Positions 8,830-15,660 of a stretch of DNA of 64,000 bases are shown here, piece after piece. The stretch is from contig CAZQWG010000002.1 of assembly GCA_964596985.1 (NCBI GenBank), forward strand, positions 383,697 to 447,696, in the 5' to 3' direction. The notes under the pieces are model-generated. The model did not search any database. It was given only the letters and a program-made list of their open reading frames with translations, and was not told where the DNA came from. The position numbers and the translations under genes are program-made. Numbering within the stretch: position 1 is the stretch's first letter; the number at the start of each line of letters is the position of its first letter. The DNA is from GCA-020345945 sp964596985 (lineage in GTDB: Archaea > Thermoproteota > Bathyarchaeia > RBG-16-48-13 > GCA-020345945).

Positions 8830-10005
8830 ATGACGCCCAGGGAAAGGTTCCATAGTGTGGCGTCGCATCCCCCTAAGTGGCCTGACCGAGTGTGCATAGA
8901 GTTCCCAGGGGCCAGTATTACAACGAACATCGTAGATCAACCCCCCTACGGCTACCGTGCTTTGTGCGAGTACCTCGGCATCACCGACTATCCTCCGCCC
9001 AGATCCCACTCCGTTTGGGGTGGCGTCTTGAATGTCGACGAACGGATACTGGAGAAGTTTGGAGTCGACTTCAGGTATCTTCCACGCAGTGAGGAGCCCC
9101 CAGAGGTACTCCCTAATGGATACGTTAGGGTAAGACGCTATTTCGGCGCTCTGTGGAAACCAGCTTATGGACGCTACAGCGTGGTTCCGGATAGAGAGAC
9201 GCCGGCACGCCACCTGAAGACGGTAAAGGACATAGAAGACTACCCTTACTGGCCTGATACAGAGAGCTCCAAGGCACGAAGTGAAATGGAAAGGAAGGCA
9301 GACGAGCTCGGTAAGATCGCCAAGAAACTGCACGAAGAGACCGACTACGCCATATCCGCCACACCCGGATCGTATGACGACGAACGTTATCGCTGGCTCC
9401 GCGGCTTTGACCAGTGGATCATAGACATGAAGAGGAATCCCGAGTTCTATCACGCTTTCGCCGGCAAGATGCTGCAGGTAGGCATGGATAAGAACGAAAT
9501 AGTCCTCAACGCAATCGGCGACTACATCGATAGGGCTATGGTCGGCGATGACTACGGGACTCAGACCGGAGGCATGATCTCCCTCGAAGACTTCAAGGAG
9601 TTCTGCAAACCCTACCACAAGAAGAGCTTCGACCTGATAAGGAAGTACTCGAAGGCCAAGATCCAAATGCACAGCTGCGGATCCGTACACATGTATATCG
9701 CGGATCTCGTGGAGATCGGACTCGACATAATAGGACAGCAGATAGGATTCGCGAAAGACATGGAACCCGAGAAGTTGAAGAGAGACTATGGAAACATAGT
9801 CACCTTTTGGGGCGGAATGGACACGCAGAGAGCCCTAGTCCATTGGGCACCGGATCAAGTCAAGGAATGGACGAAGAAATGCATCCGAACACTCGCCCCA
9901 GGGTACATCGTAGCCCCAAACCACACCATAGAGAGGGACACACCACCAGAGAACATCTGGGCCGTTCGTGAGGCGATCGAAGAATTAGGGGCATTCGAGA
10001 AGTAG
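8830..10005 (+). CDS. Uroporphyrinogen decarboxylase-family methyltransferase (MtaA/CmuA-like)
   Basis: This 391-residue protein belongs to the UroD-like TIM-barrel superfamily whose MtaA, MtbA and CmuA members transfer methyl groups to or from corrinoid proteins. The zinc-site type motif QMHSCGSVHMYI lies near residue 280, and the C-terminal PNHTIERDTPPENI resembles the typical superfamily ending. The open frame continues upstream to 8629 inside the corrinoid gene, but homology begins at MTPRERF, 2 nt after the previous stop, so ATG 8830 is chosen. Its adjacency to a corrinoid protein and an MtrH homologue argues for a methyltransferase rather than haem synthesis. The substrate (methyl-X or methoxy compound) is unknown. 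Confidence 0.9.
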   Translation: MTPRERFHSVASHPPKWPDRVCIEFPGASITTNIVDQPPYGYRALCEYLGITDYPPPRSHSVWGGVLNVDERILEKFGVDFRYLPRSEEPPEVLPNGYVRVRRYFGALWKPAYGRYSVVPDRETPARHLKTVKDIEDYPYWPDTESSKARSEMERKADELGKIAKKLHEETDYAISATPGSYDDERYRWLRGFDQWIIDMKRNPEFYHAFAGKMLQVGMDKNEIVLNAIGDYIDRAMVGDDYGTQTGGMISLEDFKEFCKPYHKKSFDLIRKYSKAKIQMHSCGSVHMYIADLVEIGLDIIGQQIGFAKDMEPEKLKRDYGNIVTFWGGMDTQRALVHWAPDQVKEWTKKCIRTLAPGYIVAPNHTIERDTPPENIWAVREAIEELGAFEK

Positions 10006-10290
10006 GTAGCCGATCGTTACTCGAATCTGCAATAGTTCCCGGTCTCGTAGCTTTCACGCATATGCGGTAACGGTTGTGTACGAAAGCAGATAGAGGATTA
10101 AGAACAGAACCCCTGCTTTTCTATCCACTTTCCCTCTCGTTGCAATTAACAATACCACGATGGTGGAGTGGAAGCCAGAATCGAGTATAGACCGTGACGA
10201 GTCTCCCGGGTATCATTGATATGCAGAAGAACTGACCGACCCCGATGGCAATCGTGACCTCGACTTTCTAAACACCCAATAGAGATTTGC

Positions 10291-10491
10291 TTACCTTAAC
10301 CTTCTCCTCCTCTTTACCAGCTTCTTCTTGCATATGTCACAATGGTCCGGGCTGTCGTTTTCTCTCTGCTCTAGGGGTCCGAAATAGTATCCGTGACGTC
10401 CACAAAGTGACATGCTGTTGACGAAATAATGGGCTTTCCTAGAGTTCTTTGGAAAACCCCAACCTTCCTTACCCAATGCTCGGCCTCCCAA
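10291..10491 (-). CDS. Small conserved zinc-ribbon-like protein
   Basis: The 66-residue protein contains KAHYFVNSMSLCGRHGYY and then DHCDICKKKLVKRRRRLR. One cysteine in the first half and two in the second (C-x2-C), plus nearby histidines, suggest a single metal site, followed by a strongly basic tail. I recall a comparable pattern (KAHYF...SLCG...C..C..KL) in short unnamed archaeal proteins, but no function is known to me. The opposite-strand frames over this region look like shadows. It is leftward between the UroD gene and a winged-helix regulator; the 10006-10290 stretch beyond it shows no gene. Confidence 0.65.
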   Translation of the reverse strand: MGGRALGKEGWGFPKNSRKAHYFVNSMSLCGRHGYYFGPLEQRENDSPDHCDICKKKLVKRRRRLR

Positions 10492-10783
10492 GAGAAACCG
10501 ATTCTTTCTGGTTCTGCTACAAGACGAGTATTCTTCGCTGGGCTAGTTTGTCCCAACTATCGCAGGTTCAATACAACAGTAGCCTACCCCATTCATCACC
10601 GAGACAATCTCCTTTACCCTGCTGTATCGATCTCGAATGGATCGTCTCGATCAGTCCGAGAGCCCTCCAGACTCGTCTGTGTTCGTAACCCTACTGGCAG
10701 AGACTATTCTCGTCGTGACCGTCTCCCAAGAACCTGTGTGCATTTGTCCCGCTATCGGTTCACGTTCAAACAGAAATCACGAT

Positions 10784-10802
10784 TAGTATATTTAATTATA
10801 GC
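10784..10802 (+). promoter_or_regulatory. TATA-type promoter for the winged-helix gene
   Basis: TAGTATATTTAATTATAG is a strong archaeal TATA-like element in a region that is otherwise not AT-rich. Transcription is expected about 25 nt downstream near 10820, giving a leader of roughly 50 nt before ATG 10872. The remainder of the 10492-10871 gap holds no convincing gene on either strand. Confidence 0.5.
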
Positions 10803-10871
10803 GACATATCGACAGACTGTTAGAAACCCTCATCAAGGTGCACTTTGCTTGTCGCATACTGATGTACGGTT

Positions 10872-11150
10872 ATGTCCACGACTTCTCTGTTCAACGAGAG
10901 GGCCCTAGAACTCTTGATGCATATGTATCGAAGGGAAACCCCAGCCAAGATTACAGAGCTAATCGCTGAGCTCCCGTTCGGTCAGACCGCGGTCTATAAC
11001 GCGTTGAAAACCCTCGAACAGTTTTCACTCGTAGAAGAAGAGATGACGAAAGGGTTCCCGCGAAGTAGGCTTCTCAGACTGTCAGAGAAGGGAAGAAAGA
11101 CTGTTAAAAAGCTAGAAGAACTCGCAGAGATCCTTGAACTACCGCTATGA
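10872..11150 (+). CDS. Winged helix-turn-helix transcriptional regulator
   Basis: The 92-residue protein is a single winged-helix domain. Helix 1 is NERALELLMHMYRRE, the turn-helix pair is TPAKITELIAELPFGQTAVYNALKTLEQF, and the wing contains the EEEMTKGFPRSRLLRLSEKGRKTVKKL segment. The pattern resembles small archaeal MarR/PadR-type regulators with a DNA-binding domain and little else. No ligand domain is present. It lies just outside the left end of the transposon at 11250 and reads towards it. It belongs to the host side of the boundary and its target is unknown. Confidence 0.8.
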   Translation: MSTTSLFNERALELLMHMYRRETPAKITELIAELPFGQTAVYNALKTLEQFSLVEEEMTKGFPRSRLLRLSEKGRKTVKKLEELAEILELPL

Positions 11151-11241
11151 CCTTACGTGGAGAGAATTGTGTATGTACCCCCGTGTTCTATCCATGAACG
11201 GTTAAATCGAGACCTACTTCTCCTGGAGGATATATCTGTTC

Positions 11242-11249
11242 CGGGTTCA
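11242..11249. repeat. Left target-site duplication CGGGTTCA
   Basis: The 8 bp CGGGTTCA directly outside the left inverted repeat recur in the same orientation directly outside the right one at 15712-15719. An 8-bp duplication is the size made by IS6-type DDE transposases. Joining the flanks gives the inferred empty site, with one CGGGTTCA copy followed by TGATAAGCAGG. Confidence 0.9.
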
Positions 11250-11300
11250 GGTTCTGTTAACTTGTCGGCACGTTGGTCTGCCTGTTAACTCTCGGCACAT
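11250..11300 (+). repeat. Left terminal inverted repeat (51 bp)
   Basis: The repeat starts GGTTCTGTTAAC and ends CGGCACAT. It contains two direct copies of a sub-motif, CTGTTAACT then TCGGCAC, at 11254-11271 and 11282-11298, with 2 and 1 nt between the halves and about 28 bp between copies. Such doubled motifs are typical transposase binding sites. Identity with the right end is 51 of 51, with weak similarity continuing about 10 bp further inward. Confidence 0.93.
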
Positions 11301-11321
11301 GAGATTCAAACTAGATCAGTT

Positions 11322-11338
11322 AAGAAATATATATTGAG
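11322..11338 (+). promoter_or_regulatory. TATA-type promoter for the cargo genes
   Basis: AAGAAATATATATTGAG lies 14 nt before ATG 11352. With the usual archaeal distance of about 25 nt from TATA to transcript start, the message would begin at or next to the ATG, so it would be leaderless. It is the only clear promoter before the four rightward cargo genes. Confidence 0.55.
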
Positions 11339-11351
11339 TGTAATTATCATC

Positions 11352-11507
11352 ATGATGGGATTAAGGATGTCCGACGAAAAAGGCAAAGAGAAGAGACCTG
11401 TCAAGCCTAAAGATTATGGGGAGGTCGTTTGGGCATATATTGAGGAATCAGAAGGTTCGTCAGATAGGATAATCACGAAAAGAAAAAGGCAAGAAGAAGG
11501 CAAATAG
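11352..11507 (+). CDS. Small charged protein, first cargo gene of the transposon
   Basis: A 51-codon frame runs from ATG 11352 (ATG 11355 and 11367 are alternatives) to TAG. The product is hydrophilic, starts MMGLRMSDEKGKEKRPVKPK, then has an acidic/aromatic centre (DYGEVVWAYIEESEG) and a basic end (TKRKRQEEGK). It has no recognisable domain. It is supported by a well-placed TATA box and by stopping 2 nt before the next start, as in an operon. Function is unknown. Confidence 0.5.
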   Translation: MMGLRMSDEKGKEKRPVKPKDYGEVVWAYIEESEGSSDRIITKRKRQEEGK

Positions 11508-11509
11508 TA

Positions 11510-12034
11510 TTGACTGAAGAAGATGACCATGAAAAGGTCAGAATCTTCGAAAAACTAGCTTTTGATTCTCACTCAGAGTTGCTAAGCATATCTAGACGAC
11601 TTGACGACAAGATACATAACATGATTGTTTTCTTGGGCTCATTAATTGCAGTTCTTCTAGGGTTAAGTTATTTCATACTAGAGAATCAATTTTACGGAAC
11701 GATTCGAGAGCCCTTTATTCAGATATTTCTGACTACTATTATTATCAGTGCTGGATTCTTCGTATTTGCACTTCGCACCTTGGTATCTGCATATAGAGCG
11801 AAAAAGGTTCCAATATTCAATGTGGCTAATCTAATCAATGAAGCATCAAATGAGGATTCCTACGAAGTAAGGATCAATGTTCCATATACCATTTCGCAAG
11901 AGGATTTGAGATGGTCGAAAAGAATCAAACAAACAGGTACCGATTTGAATAAAGCCATCAATAGGACGAAATATGGTATCTATCTCATGATGCTGTCAAT
12001 CGTCCTTATCTTTGTGTCACCATGTTTCAGGTAA
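11510..12034 (+). CDS. Three-helix membrane protein, transposon cargo
   Basis: The 174-residue protein has a charged N-terminal segment (about 1-40). A pair of membrane helices follows, near 42-58 (MIVFLGSLIAVLLGLSYFIL) and 70-90 (IFLTTIIISAGFFVFAL). A cytosolic domain spans about 95-155, with one last helix at the C-terminus (YGIYLMMLSIVLIFV). The layout of two helices, a soluble part and another helix resembles membrane effectors of some immune systems, but I recognise no specific family. The start is TTG 11510, 2 nt after the preceding stop. After the TAA the same frame stays open for about 30 more codons encoding another hydrophobic stretch, which may hint at a recent stop. Confidence 0.7.
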   Translation: MTEEDDHEKVRIFEKLAFDSHSELLSISRRLDDKIHNMIVFLGSLIAVLLGLSYFILENQFYGTIREPFIQIFLTTIIISAGFFVFALRTLVSAYRAKKVPIFNVANLINEASNEDSYEVRINVPYTISQEDLRWSKRIKQTGTDLNKAINRTKYGIYLMMLSIVLIFVSPCFR

Positions 12035-12191
12035 TGCCTCGATAAAGACTGTTCGTTAAACTCTTTCTTATTTGTTGTATTGATCTCGGTACTGTGGCTC
12101 TTCGCCAGTTATGGAGGTTGTAAAAAATAAAAATCGTCAGATGAAAAATTAAGGAATCACGCTAGAACGAAAAAACAGTTCGTTTTATGAG

Positions 12192-13235
12192 TTGAATGTG
12201 CTGTCTATGAATATATGCCACAGGCAAGCAAAACAAGCAGTCTCAATAATACTTATCGTTCTTGTATTCTATGGTTTTCTTTGGCGGTTTTCCTATACGC
12301 CACAAAAGGTAACTAAAGATATTCCAGTTCCACTCCGTGAGGCTTGGAGCTTTCAAGACGAAGGGACGAGAGAAAAGAGGGAAACATCAAAGATCAAGAA
12401 CATAGATGATGATTTTGCTCCTTCTGGATATGGGACTACTAAGAATAATGATTACTATCTAAATGATGAATCTGAAAGTTACTTTGATGCATTGACCGTC
12501 TATTTTGATGTCGGAAGATATAACGATAAGGACTATACTCCTTATCTCAACCTTACCATTAGAGTAGGCGACTCAAGAGAAGGGCTTCATCATTATGCGG
12601 TTATACAGACGTATGACGAATACGATAGTAGAAGTGGTTATTATTATAGCACAGACTATAGTGACATAGATGATCCTACAAAGAAGCCTTACTGCATACC
12701 GTTTAGTGCAGATGGCGAATGGACCAACGTAACTGAAGAAATAAGACACGAAATATTTGAGAAAGAAGAGTTTTGGATAACGATTAGGTTTTGGAATGCG
12801 CAAGTAGACAAGGTATGTCTTTCTCTACGTTTTATAGAAAAGGTGGAAAGCCCTACGATTAGTGAATTATTCGATGGTACAATAAAACTAGGTCTTCTGT
12901 TGGTTCTAACCTTGTTTCTTTTGATTTGGTTCTTCAGTGAAGGAGCGTCCAAGAATGTGGAACGAGGTTTTTGGGACATGATTAAGGAAGTTGCCAATCC
13001 AGTTCTCGGATTTATAGCAGGCTGCGTTGGTACGGGAGCATTCTTTTACACATTTGCACACACGCTTCTCAAAATCTGGAATGTTGAAAATATCGTTTCG
13101 TCACCACCATTACCGCTGTTAAAGGAAAGAATTTTAGCATCTGATTATTATGCTGTTATTTTGACTGGAATTTTCCTAAACTTCCTCTTTGCAGCTTATC
13201 TTTCTTGGAGAATATATGAGAATAGGAAGTGTTGA
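12192..13235 (+). CDS. Membrane protein with large extracellular domain, transposon cargo
   Basis: The 347-residue protein has an N-terminal membrane helix near residues 17-33 (AVSIILIVLVFYGFLWRF). A roughly 200-residue outer domain follows, rich in D, Y and T. Three more helices lie near 233-250, 275-298 and 322-342. The outer domain (for example SYFDALTVYFDVGRYND) looks beta-rich but matches no family I know. TTG 12192 begins the open frame and ATG 12207 is an alternative. The gene is AT-rich like the rest of the element and its stop is 1 nt before the HNH start, so the two are translationally linked. Function is unknown. Confidence 0.7.
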   Translation: MNVLSMNICHRQAKQAVSIILIVLVFYGFLWRFSYTPQKVTKDIPVPLREAWSFQDEGTREKRETSKIKNIDDDFAPSGYGTTKNNDYYLNDESESYFDALTVYFDVGRYNDKDYTPYLNLTIRVGDSREGLHHYAVIQTYDEYDSRSGYYYSTDYSDIDDPTKKPYCIPFSADGEWTNVTEEIRHEIFEKEEFWITIRFWNAQVDKVCLSLRFIEKVESPTISELFDGTIKLGLLLVLTLFLLIWFFSEGASKNVERGFWDMIKEVANPVLGFIAGCVGTGAFFYTFAHTLLKIWNVENIVSSPPLPLLKERILASDYYAVILTGIFLNFLFAAYLSWRIYENRKC

Positions 13236-13236
13236 A

Positions 13237-13473
13237 ATGGTATTTTCAGAGAATACTATAAGGCGTGCGTGGAGCAGGGCAGGAGGACGTTGTGAGTGTC
13301 GTCGAAGGACTCATGGTCATCGCTATATCAGGTGCAACAAAGAACTTGTATGGGGAAATAGAGGTCGAGAAGGTCGAGGAAAATGGGAGGCTCACCACAT
13401 AAGCCGCACGGGTGGCGATGGGCTTTCCAACTGTGAGATTCTTTGTTGGGACTGCCATAGCAGAACTATGTAA
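13237..13473 (+). CDS. Small HNH endonuclease-like protein, transposon cargo
   Basis: From ATG 13237 the protein has 78 residues. It shows a zinc-bound HNH fold: CECRRRTHGH with CNKELVW, then WEAHHISRTGGDGLSNCEILCWDCHS. The HH, N and H of the HNH motif and the paired C-x-C and C-x2-C ligands are all present, so catalysis looks possible. Proteins of this size and pattern are found as stand-alone nucleases in mobile elements and defence loci. The open frame extends back to 13189 inside the membrane gene, but those residues are not family-like. The tight junction with the upstream membrane gene suggests that the two products act together. Confidence 0.8.
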   Translation: MVFSENTIRRAWSRAGGRCECRRRTHGHRYIRCNKELVWGNRGREGRGKWEAHHISRTGGDGLSNCEILCWDCHSRTM

Positions 13474-13536
13474 CTTTTACAGAGAGAATTGGATGTCGCG
13501 ACTGGTCTATTACATTCGTTTCCTATGCTTTAATCA

Positions 13537-14700
13537 TCAATCAGCCTTGTTCTGATACGATGCGTTTTTAATCAGAGTAATCCACTTATTCTCGCCTTCG
13601 ACTTTGATCCCACAGGCTTCGGCAGGAGTCTTACCTTCCAGTCCTTCGTGTGGTCGAATGTAGTTGTGGAATATCTGGTACCCCTTCAGAATCGGCGTGT
13701 CCTTCCTCTTGAGTCCTCGCATCACTTTCTCTCTATCCCGTACCTCACCGTTGAGCCGTTCCATACGGTTGTTGTTCATGTCGCCTGCTAGGTGAATGTG
13801 CCTGATGTGTTCGGTTCTCGTCTCTTTCTTCATTGTCCAGAACTCTTTCGTGTAGGCTTTCCTGTATCCCTGCAACCCGTCCGTGATGAGGACTTTGGGT
13901 TTCTTGCCTGCTACTCTTCGCCCTTCTTGGAAGAGTCCTCTTGCGATGTGCTTATGCTTCGTGTCCGCCACCTCTTGAGCTATCCAATAACGAGTTTCGT
14001 CGTCCATGAGGGCAAAGAGGTACTTCATGTCGCCCTTGATCTTCACGTATAACTCGTCGGCTCGCCATATGTCTGAGACTTGGGGCTGAATCTGATCCAA
14101 GTATTGCTCCATGAGTTTGACGTACTTCTTGATCCACTTGTAGACCGCAACATGGCTGACGTTTACGCCTTGCAGTCTCAAGAACCGTTGGACGTTTCTT
14201 AGGGATTCGCCTGTGAAGTAAAGTTGCATGGCGCTTGTGATTGCTTGGGGCGTGGCTCTCATCTTCTCGAACCCTATGTTGAAGGTGAACCATCGTCCAC
14301 AATCCTTGCATGAGAACCTTTGGATGTCGCTGTGCTTGTTATGCCTAACCCCTCTCTTAAGGATCTGATCAGAACCACAGAAGGGGCAAAATTGGGTGTC
14401 GAGGGCTTGGATCGTGATATTCTGTGAGACTTGAGTTCTGAGCTGATTTGAAAGTTCTACTCCCCATATATGCTTACATTTTACATGACGGTAAATATGA
14501 TCGGGACAAGTGCAGATCCACCCAAACTCTTTAAGGCCTACTGTATATTCACCGTTTCCTGATTGAGATTTGACTTTGTAGAGTTTGTCATCAATCCTTT
14601 GGATTTGATTGGGTATGTTGGCGATCGCAAGTCCTCTTTCCTGTCGAGAGTCCTCACAAGTCATTTCGATACACTTTACCGTTATACCGTTATATGGCAT
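13537..14700 (-). CDS. IS6/IS240-like DDE transposase with N-terminal SWIM zinc finger
   Basis: The 387-residue protein has three parts. A SWIM-type zinc finger (C63, C65, C75, H77) comes first, then a zinc ribbon (C105, C108, C131, C134). A helix-turn-helix near 165-190 leads into a DDE catalytic core with D215 in ADELYVK, D274 in ITDGLQGYRKA and E314 in NRMERLNGE. The core is of the IS6/IS240 kind, which duplicates 8 bp of target, matching the flanks of this element. A TATA-like sequence lies only a few bases before the first ATG, so Met13 (14664) is the more likely start, with the 8-bp operator repeats at the transcript start. It is the only transposase in the element. Confidence 0.9.
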   Translation of the reverse strand: MPYNGITVKCIEMTCEDSRQERGLAIANIPNQIQRIDDKLYKVKSQSGNGEYTVGLKEFGWICTCPDHIYRHVKCKHIWGVELSNQLRTQVSQNITIQALDTQFCPFCGSDQILKRGVRHNKHSDIQRFSCKDCGRWFTFNIGFEKMRATPQAITSAMQLYFTGESLRNVQRFLRLQGVNVSHVAVYKWIKKYVKLMEQYLDQIQPQVSDIWRADELYVKIKGDMKYLFALMDDETRYWIAQEVADTKHKHIARGLFQEGRRVAGKKPKVLITDGLQGYRKAYTKEFWTMKKETRTEHIRHIHLAGDMNNNRMERLNGEVRDREKVMRGLKRKDTPILKGYQIFHNYIRPHEGLEGKTPAEACGIKVEGENKWITLIKNASYQNKAD

Positions 14701-14737
14701 AATATAATTTAAGGTTTACGGTTATACCGTTATACCG
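14679..14737. promoter_or_regulatory. Tandem 8-bp GTTATACC operator repeats in the transposase/RHH divergent promoter
   Basis: GTTATACC occurs at 14681-14688 (followed by a degenerate copy) and twice in tandem at 14721-14736, always with an 8-bp period. An inverted copy, GGTATAAC, lies at 15000-15007, downstream of the RHH gene. The right cluster directly abuts a TATA box (AAAATATATATTG, about 14739-14751) reading towards the RHH gene. The left cluster overlaps the expected start of the leftward transposase transcript. Ribbon-helix-helix repressors such as MetJ bind tandem 8-bp boxes, so autoregulation by the adjacent RHH protein is likely. Confidence 0.6.
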
Positions 14738-14780
14738 CAAAATATATATTGCGAAGAAGCTATGAAAACAGACGAGTCAA

Positions 14781-14933
14781 ATGTCTAAGCGAAAGACATC
14801 CATTGCAGTTGATGAAAAGCTTTGGCGAAAATGGACTGTGTTTGTCGTCGAAAAAAGGGGTTCTGCTCGCAAAGTTAGTGAAGAAACTGAGAATGCAGTA
14901 CGTGAGTATATGGAAAGGCACAAGGAAAAATAA
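14781..14933 (+). CDS. Ribbon-helix-helix (CopG-like) DNA-binding protein
   Basis: This 50-residue protein starts SKRKTSIAVDEKLWRKW, the typical N-terminal strand and first helix of ribbon-helix-helix repressors, and continues with a second helix (SEETENAVREYMERHKEK). The strand residues K, T and I in RKTSIAV would contact DNA. The family usually acts as a small dimeric repressor of plasmid or transposon genes. It has its own TATA box about 30-40 nt upstream and tandem 8-bp repeats next to it, on the divergent promoter with the transposase. It probably limits transposition. Confidence 0.78.
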   Translation: MSKRKTSIAVDEKLWRKWTVFVVEKRGSARKVSEETENAVREYMERHKEK

Positions 14934-15037
14934 CGAAGTCTTAAGCTTGACGGTAATGCGTTATAGATGTAAATATTCCCTAGTTGTTTGCTGTATAGCG
15001 GTATAACCTCAAAACTTTTATAGGTGCTGAAAACGAT

Positions 15038-15184
15038 CTAAGGATTGGATGAATGTCAGCTGGAAGTAGGATAGCCAGTTGCTTCATTGCCACATCCCTC
15101 GCTAGTGAGACGTCACTACCGTCGTCATAACTTCGGGATGTGGCTCCAAATTTTCCTTCCAGCTTTTGACCATCCACTCCTTAG
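15038..15184. repeat. 147-nt nested inverted repeat (long hairpin) inside the transposon
   Basis: The outer arms pair 15038-15044 and 15046-15051 with 15172-15177 and 15178-15184 across one mismatch. Then AGCTGGAAG (15058-15066) pairs with CTTCCAGCT (15156-15164), CCACATCCC (15090-15098) with GGGATGTGG (15135-15143), and TAGTGA (15103-15108) with TCACTA (15113-15118) around a GACG loop. Four nested stems on one axis are not expected by chance. It sits between the RHH gene and the leftward basic-protein gene. It could be a structured RNA, a transcription end for both sides, or a recombination or nicking site. Confidence 0.7.
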
Positions 15185-15185
15185 A

Positions 15186-15485
15186 TTACGACTTCTCTGA
15201 GAGTATGTGGCGTATGAGGTAGACCTGCCTCTTCTTGCTTCCCTTCACCTTGGATGTCTTTACCGAGTATTCGCCTTTCTTGATCTTGTGTGCCTTCTCA
15301 AGCCGGTTGATGGCTCTCTTCACGGTATCACCCCGCATCTTCACTTGCCGCGCATGCCCGGGTTGTACTCTCTTGAGGATATCAATCCATCGGTACTTGG
15401 GTGGTGGCTTCGGTAAGTCCTCTACGGGTATGTTGTTGGACAGGAAGACCGAGTCCGAGTCAGTGCTAGACGTTTTCACCACCAC
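15186..15485 (-). CDS. Small basic, possibly winged-helix protein of the transposon
   Basis: The 99-residue protein is basic. Its middle (RWIDILKRVQPGHARQVKMRGDTVKRAINRLEKAHKIKKGEYSVKT) could form a helix-turn-helix followed by a wing. It ends KGSKKRQVYLIRHILSEKS. I do not recognise a specific family. The start is GTG 15485, transcribed leftward from inside the right end of the element, and the gene stops at the edge of the long hairpin. It may help recognise the ends or regulate the element, but this rests on position only. Confidence 0.55.
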   Translation of the reverse strand: MVVKTSSTDSDSVFLSNNIPVEDLPKPPPKYRWIDILKRVQPGHARQVKMRGDTVKRAINRLEKAHKIKKGEYSVKTSKVKGSKKRQVYLIRHILSEKS

Positions 15486-15579
15486 TTTAACTCTCTACTC
15501 GTTGATCTTATAAGCATTCCGCTTGTTCCGCTTCGTACCGCTTGTTTTACGGTCAGTCGGCTTTGTACTGGCTAACTAC

Positions 15580-15637
15580 GTGCCGACCTGCAACAGGCAG
15601 ACTTGTGACGGCTCATGTGCTACCAATGCAACAGAAC
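15580..15637 (+). repeat. Degenerate second copy of the right transposon end
   Basis: The 23 bp at 15580-15602 match 15663-15685 of the right terminal repeat at 18 positions (GTGCCGA, then AACAGGCAGAC). The sequence AACAGAACC, which forms the extreme tip of the repeat, recurs near 15629-15637. The right end therefore carries an older or weaker tandem copy of the terminal repeat just inside the perfect one. It may be extra transposase sites or a relic of an earlier end. Confidence 0.6.
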
Positions 15638-15660
15638 CGAATCCAGTAACATTCAATTTC

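Noticed and set aside
10429..10908. 159-codon rightward frame over the zinc-ribbon gene and the gap
   Set aside because: It lies opposite a conserved-looking small gene and over a TATA box; composition is not protein-like.
11241..11310. tRNA T-arm-like CCGGGTTCA at the transposon edge
   Set aside because: It resembles a T-arm, but neither the empty site nor the flanks fold into a tRNA; it is explained as target duplication.
12035..12130. Readthrough extension of the 174-residue membrane protein past its TAA
   Set aside because: About 30 codons with one hydrophobic stretch follow in frame, but nothing supports stop readthrough; I only note it in the gene entry.
14701..14780. Separate insertion sequence limited to the transposase gene
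   Set aside because: No inverted repeat or target duplication flanks the transposase alone; the only matching ends are at 11250 and 15711.
14980..15177. 65-codon leftward frame over the long hairpin
   Set aside because: It is made by the stems of the 147-nt inverted repeat, has a ribosome site too close to its GTG, and shows no protein-like pattern.
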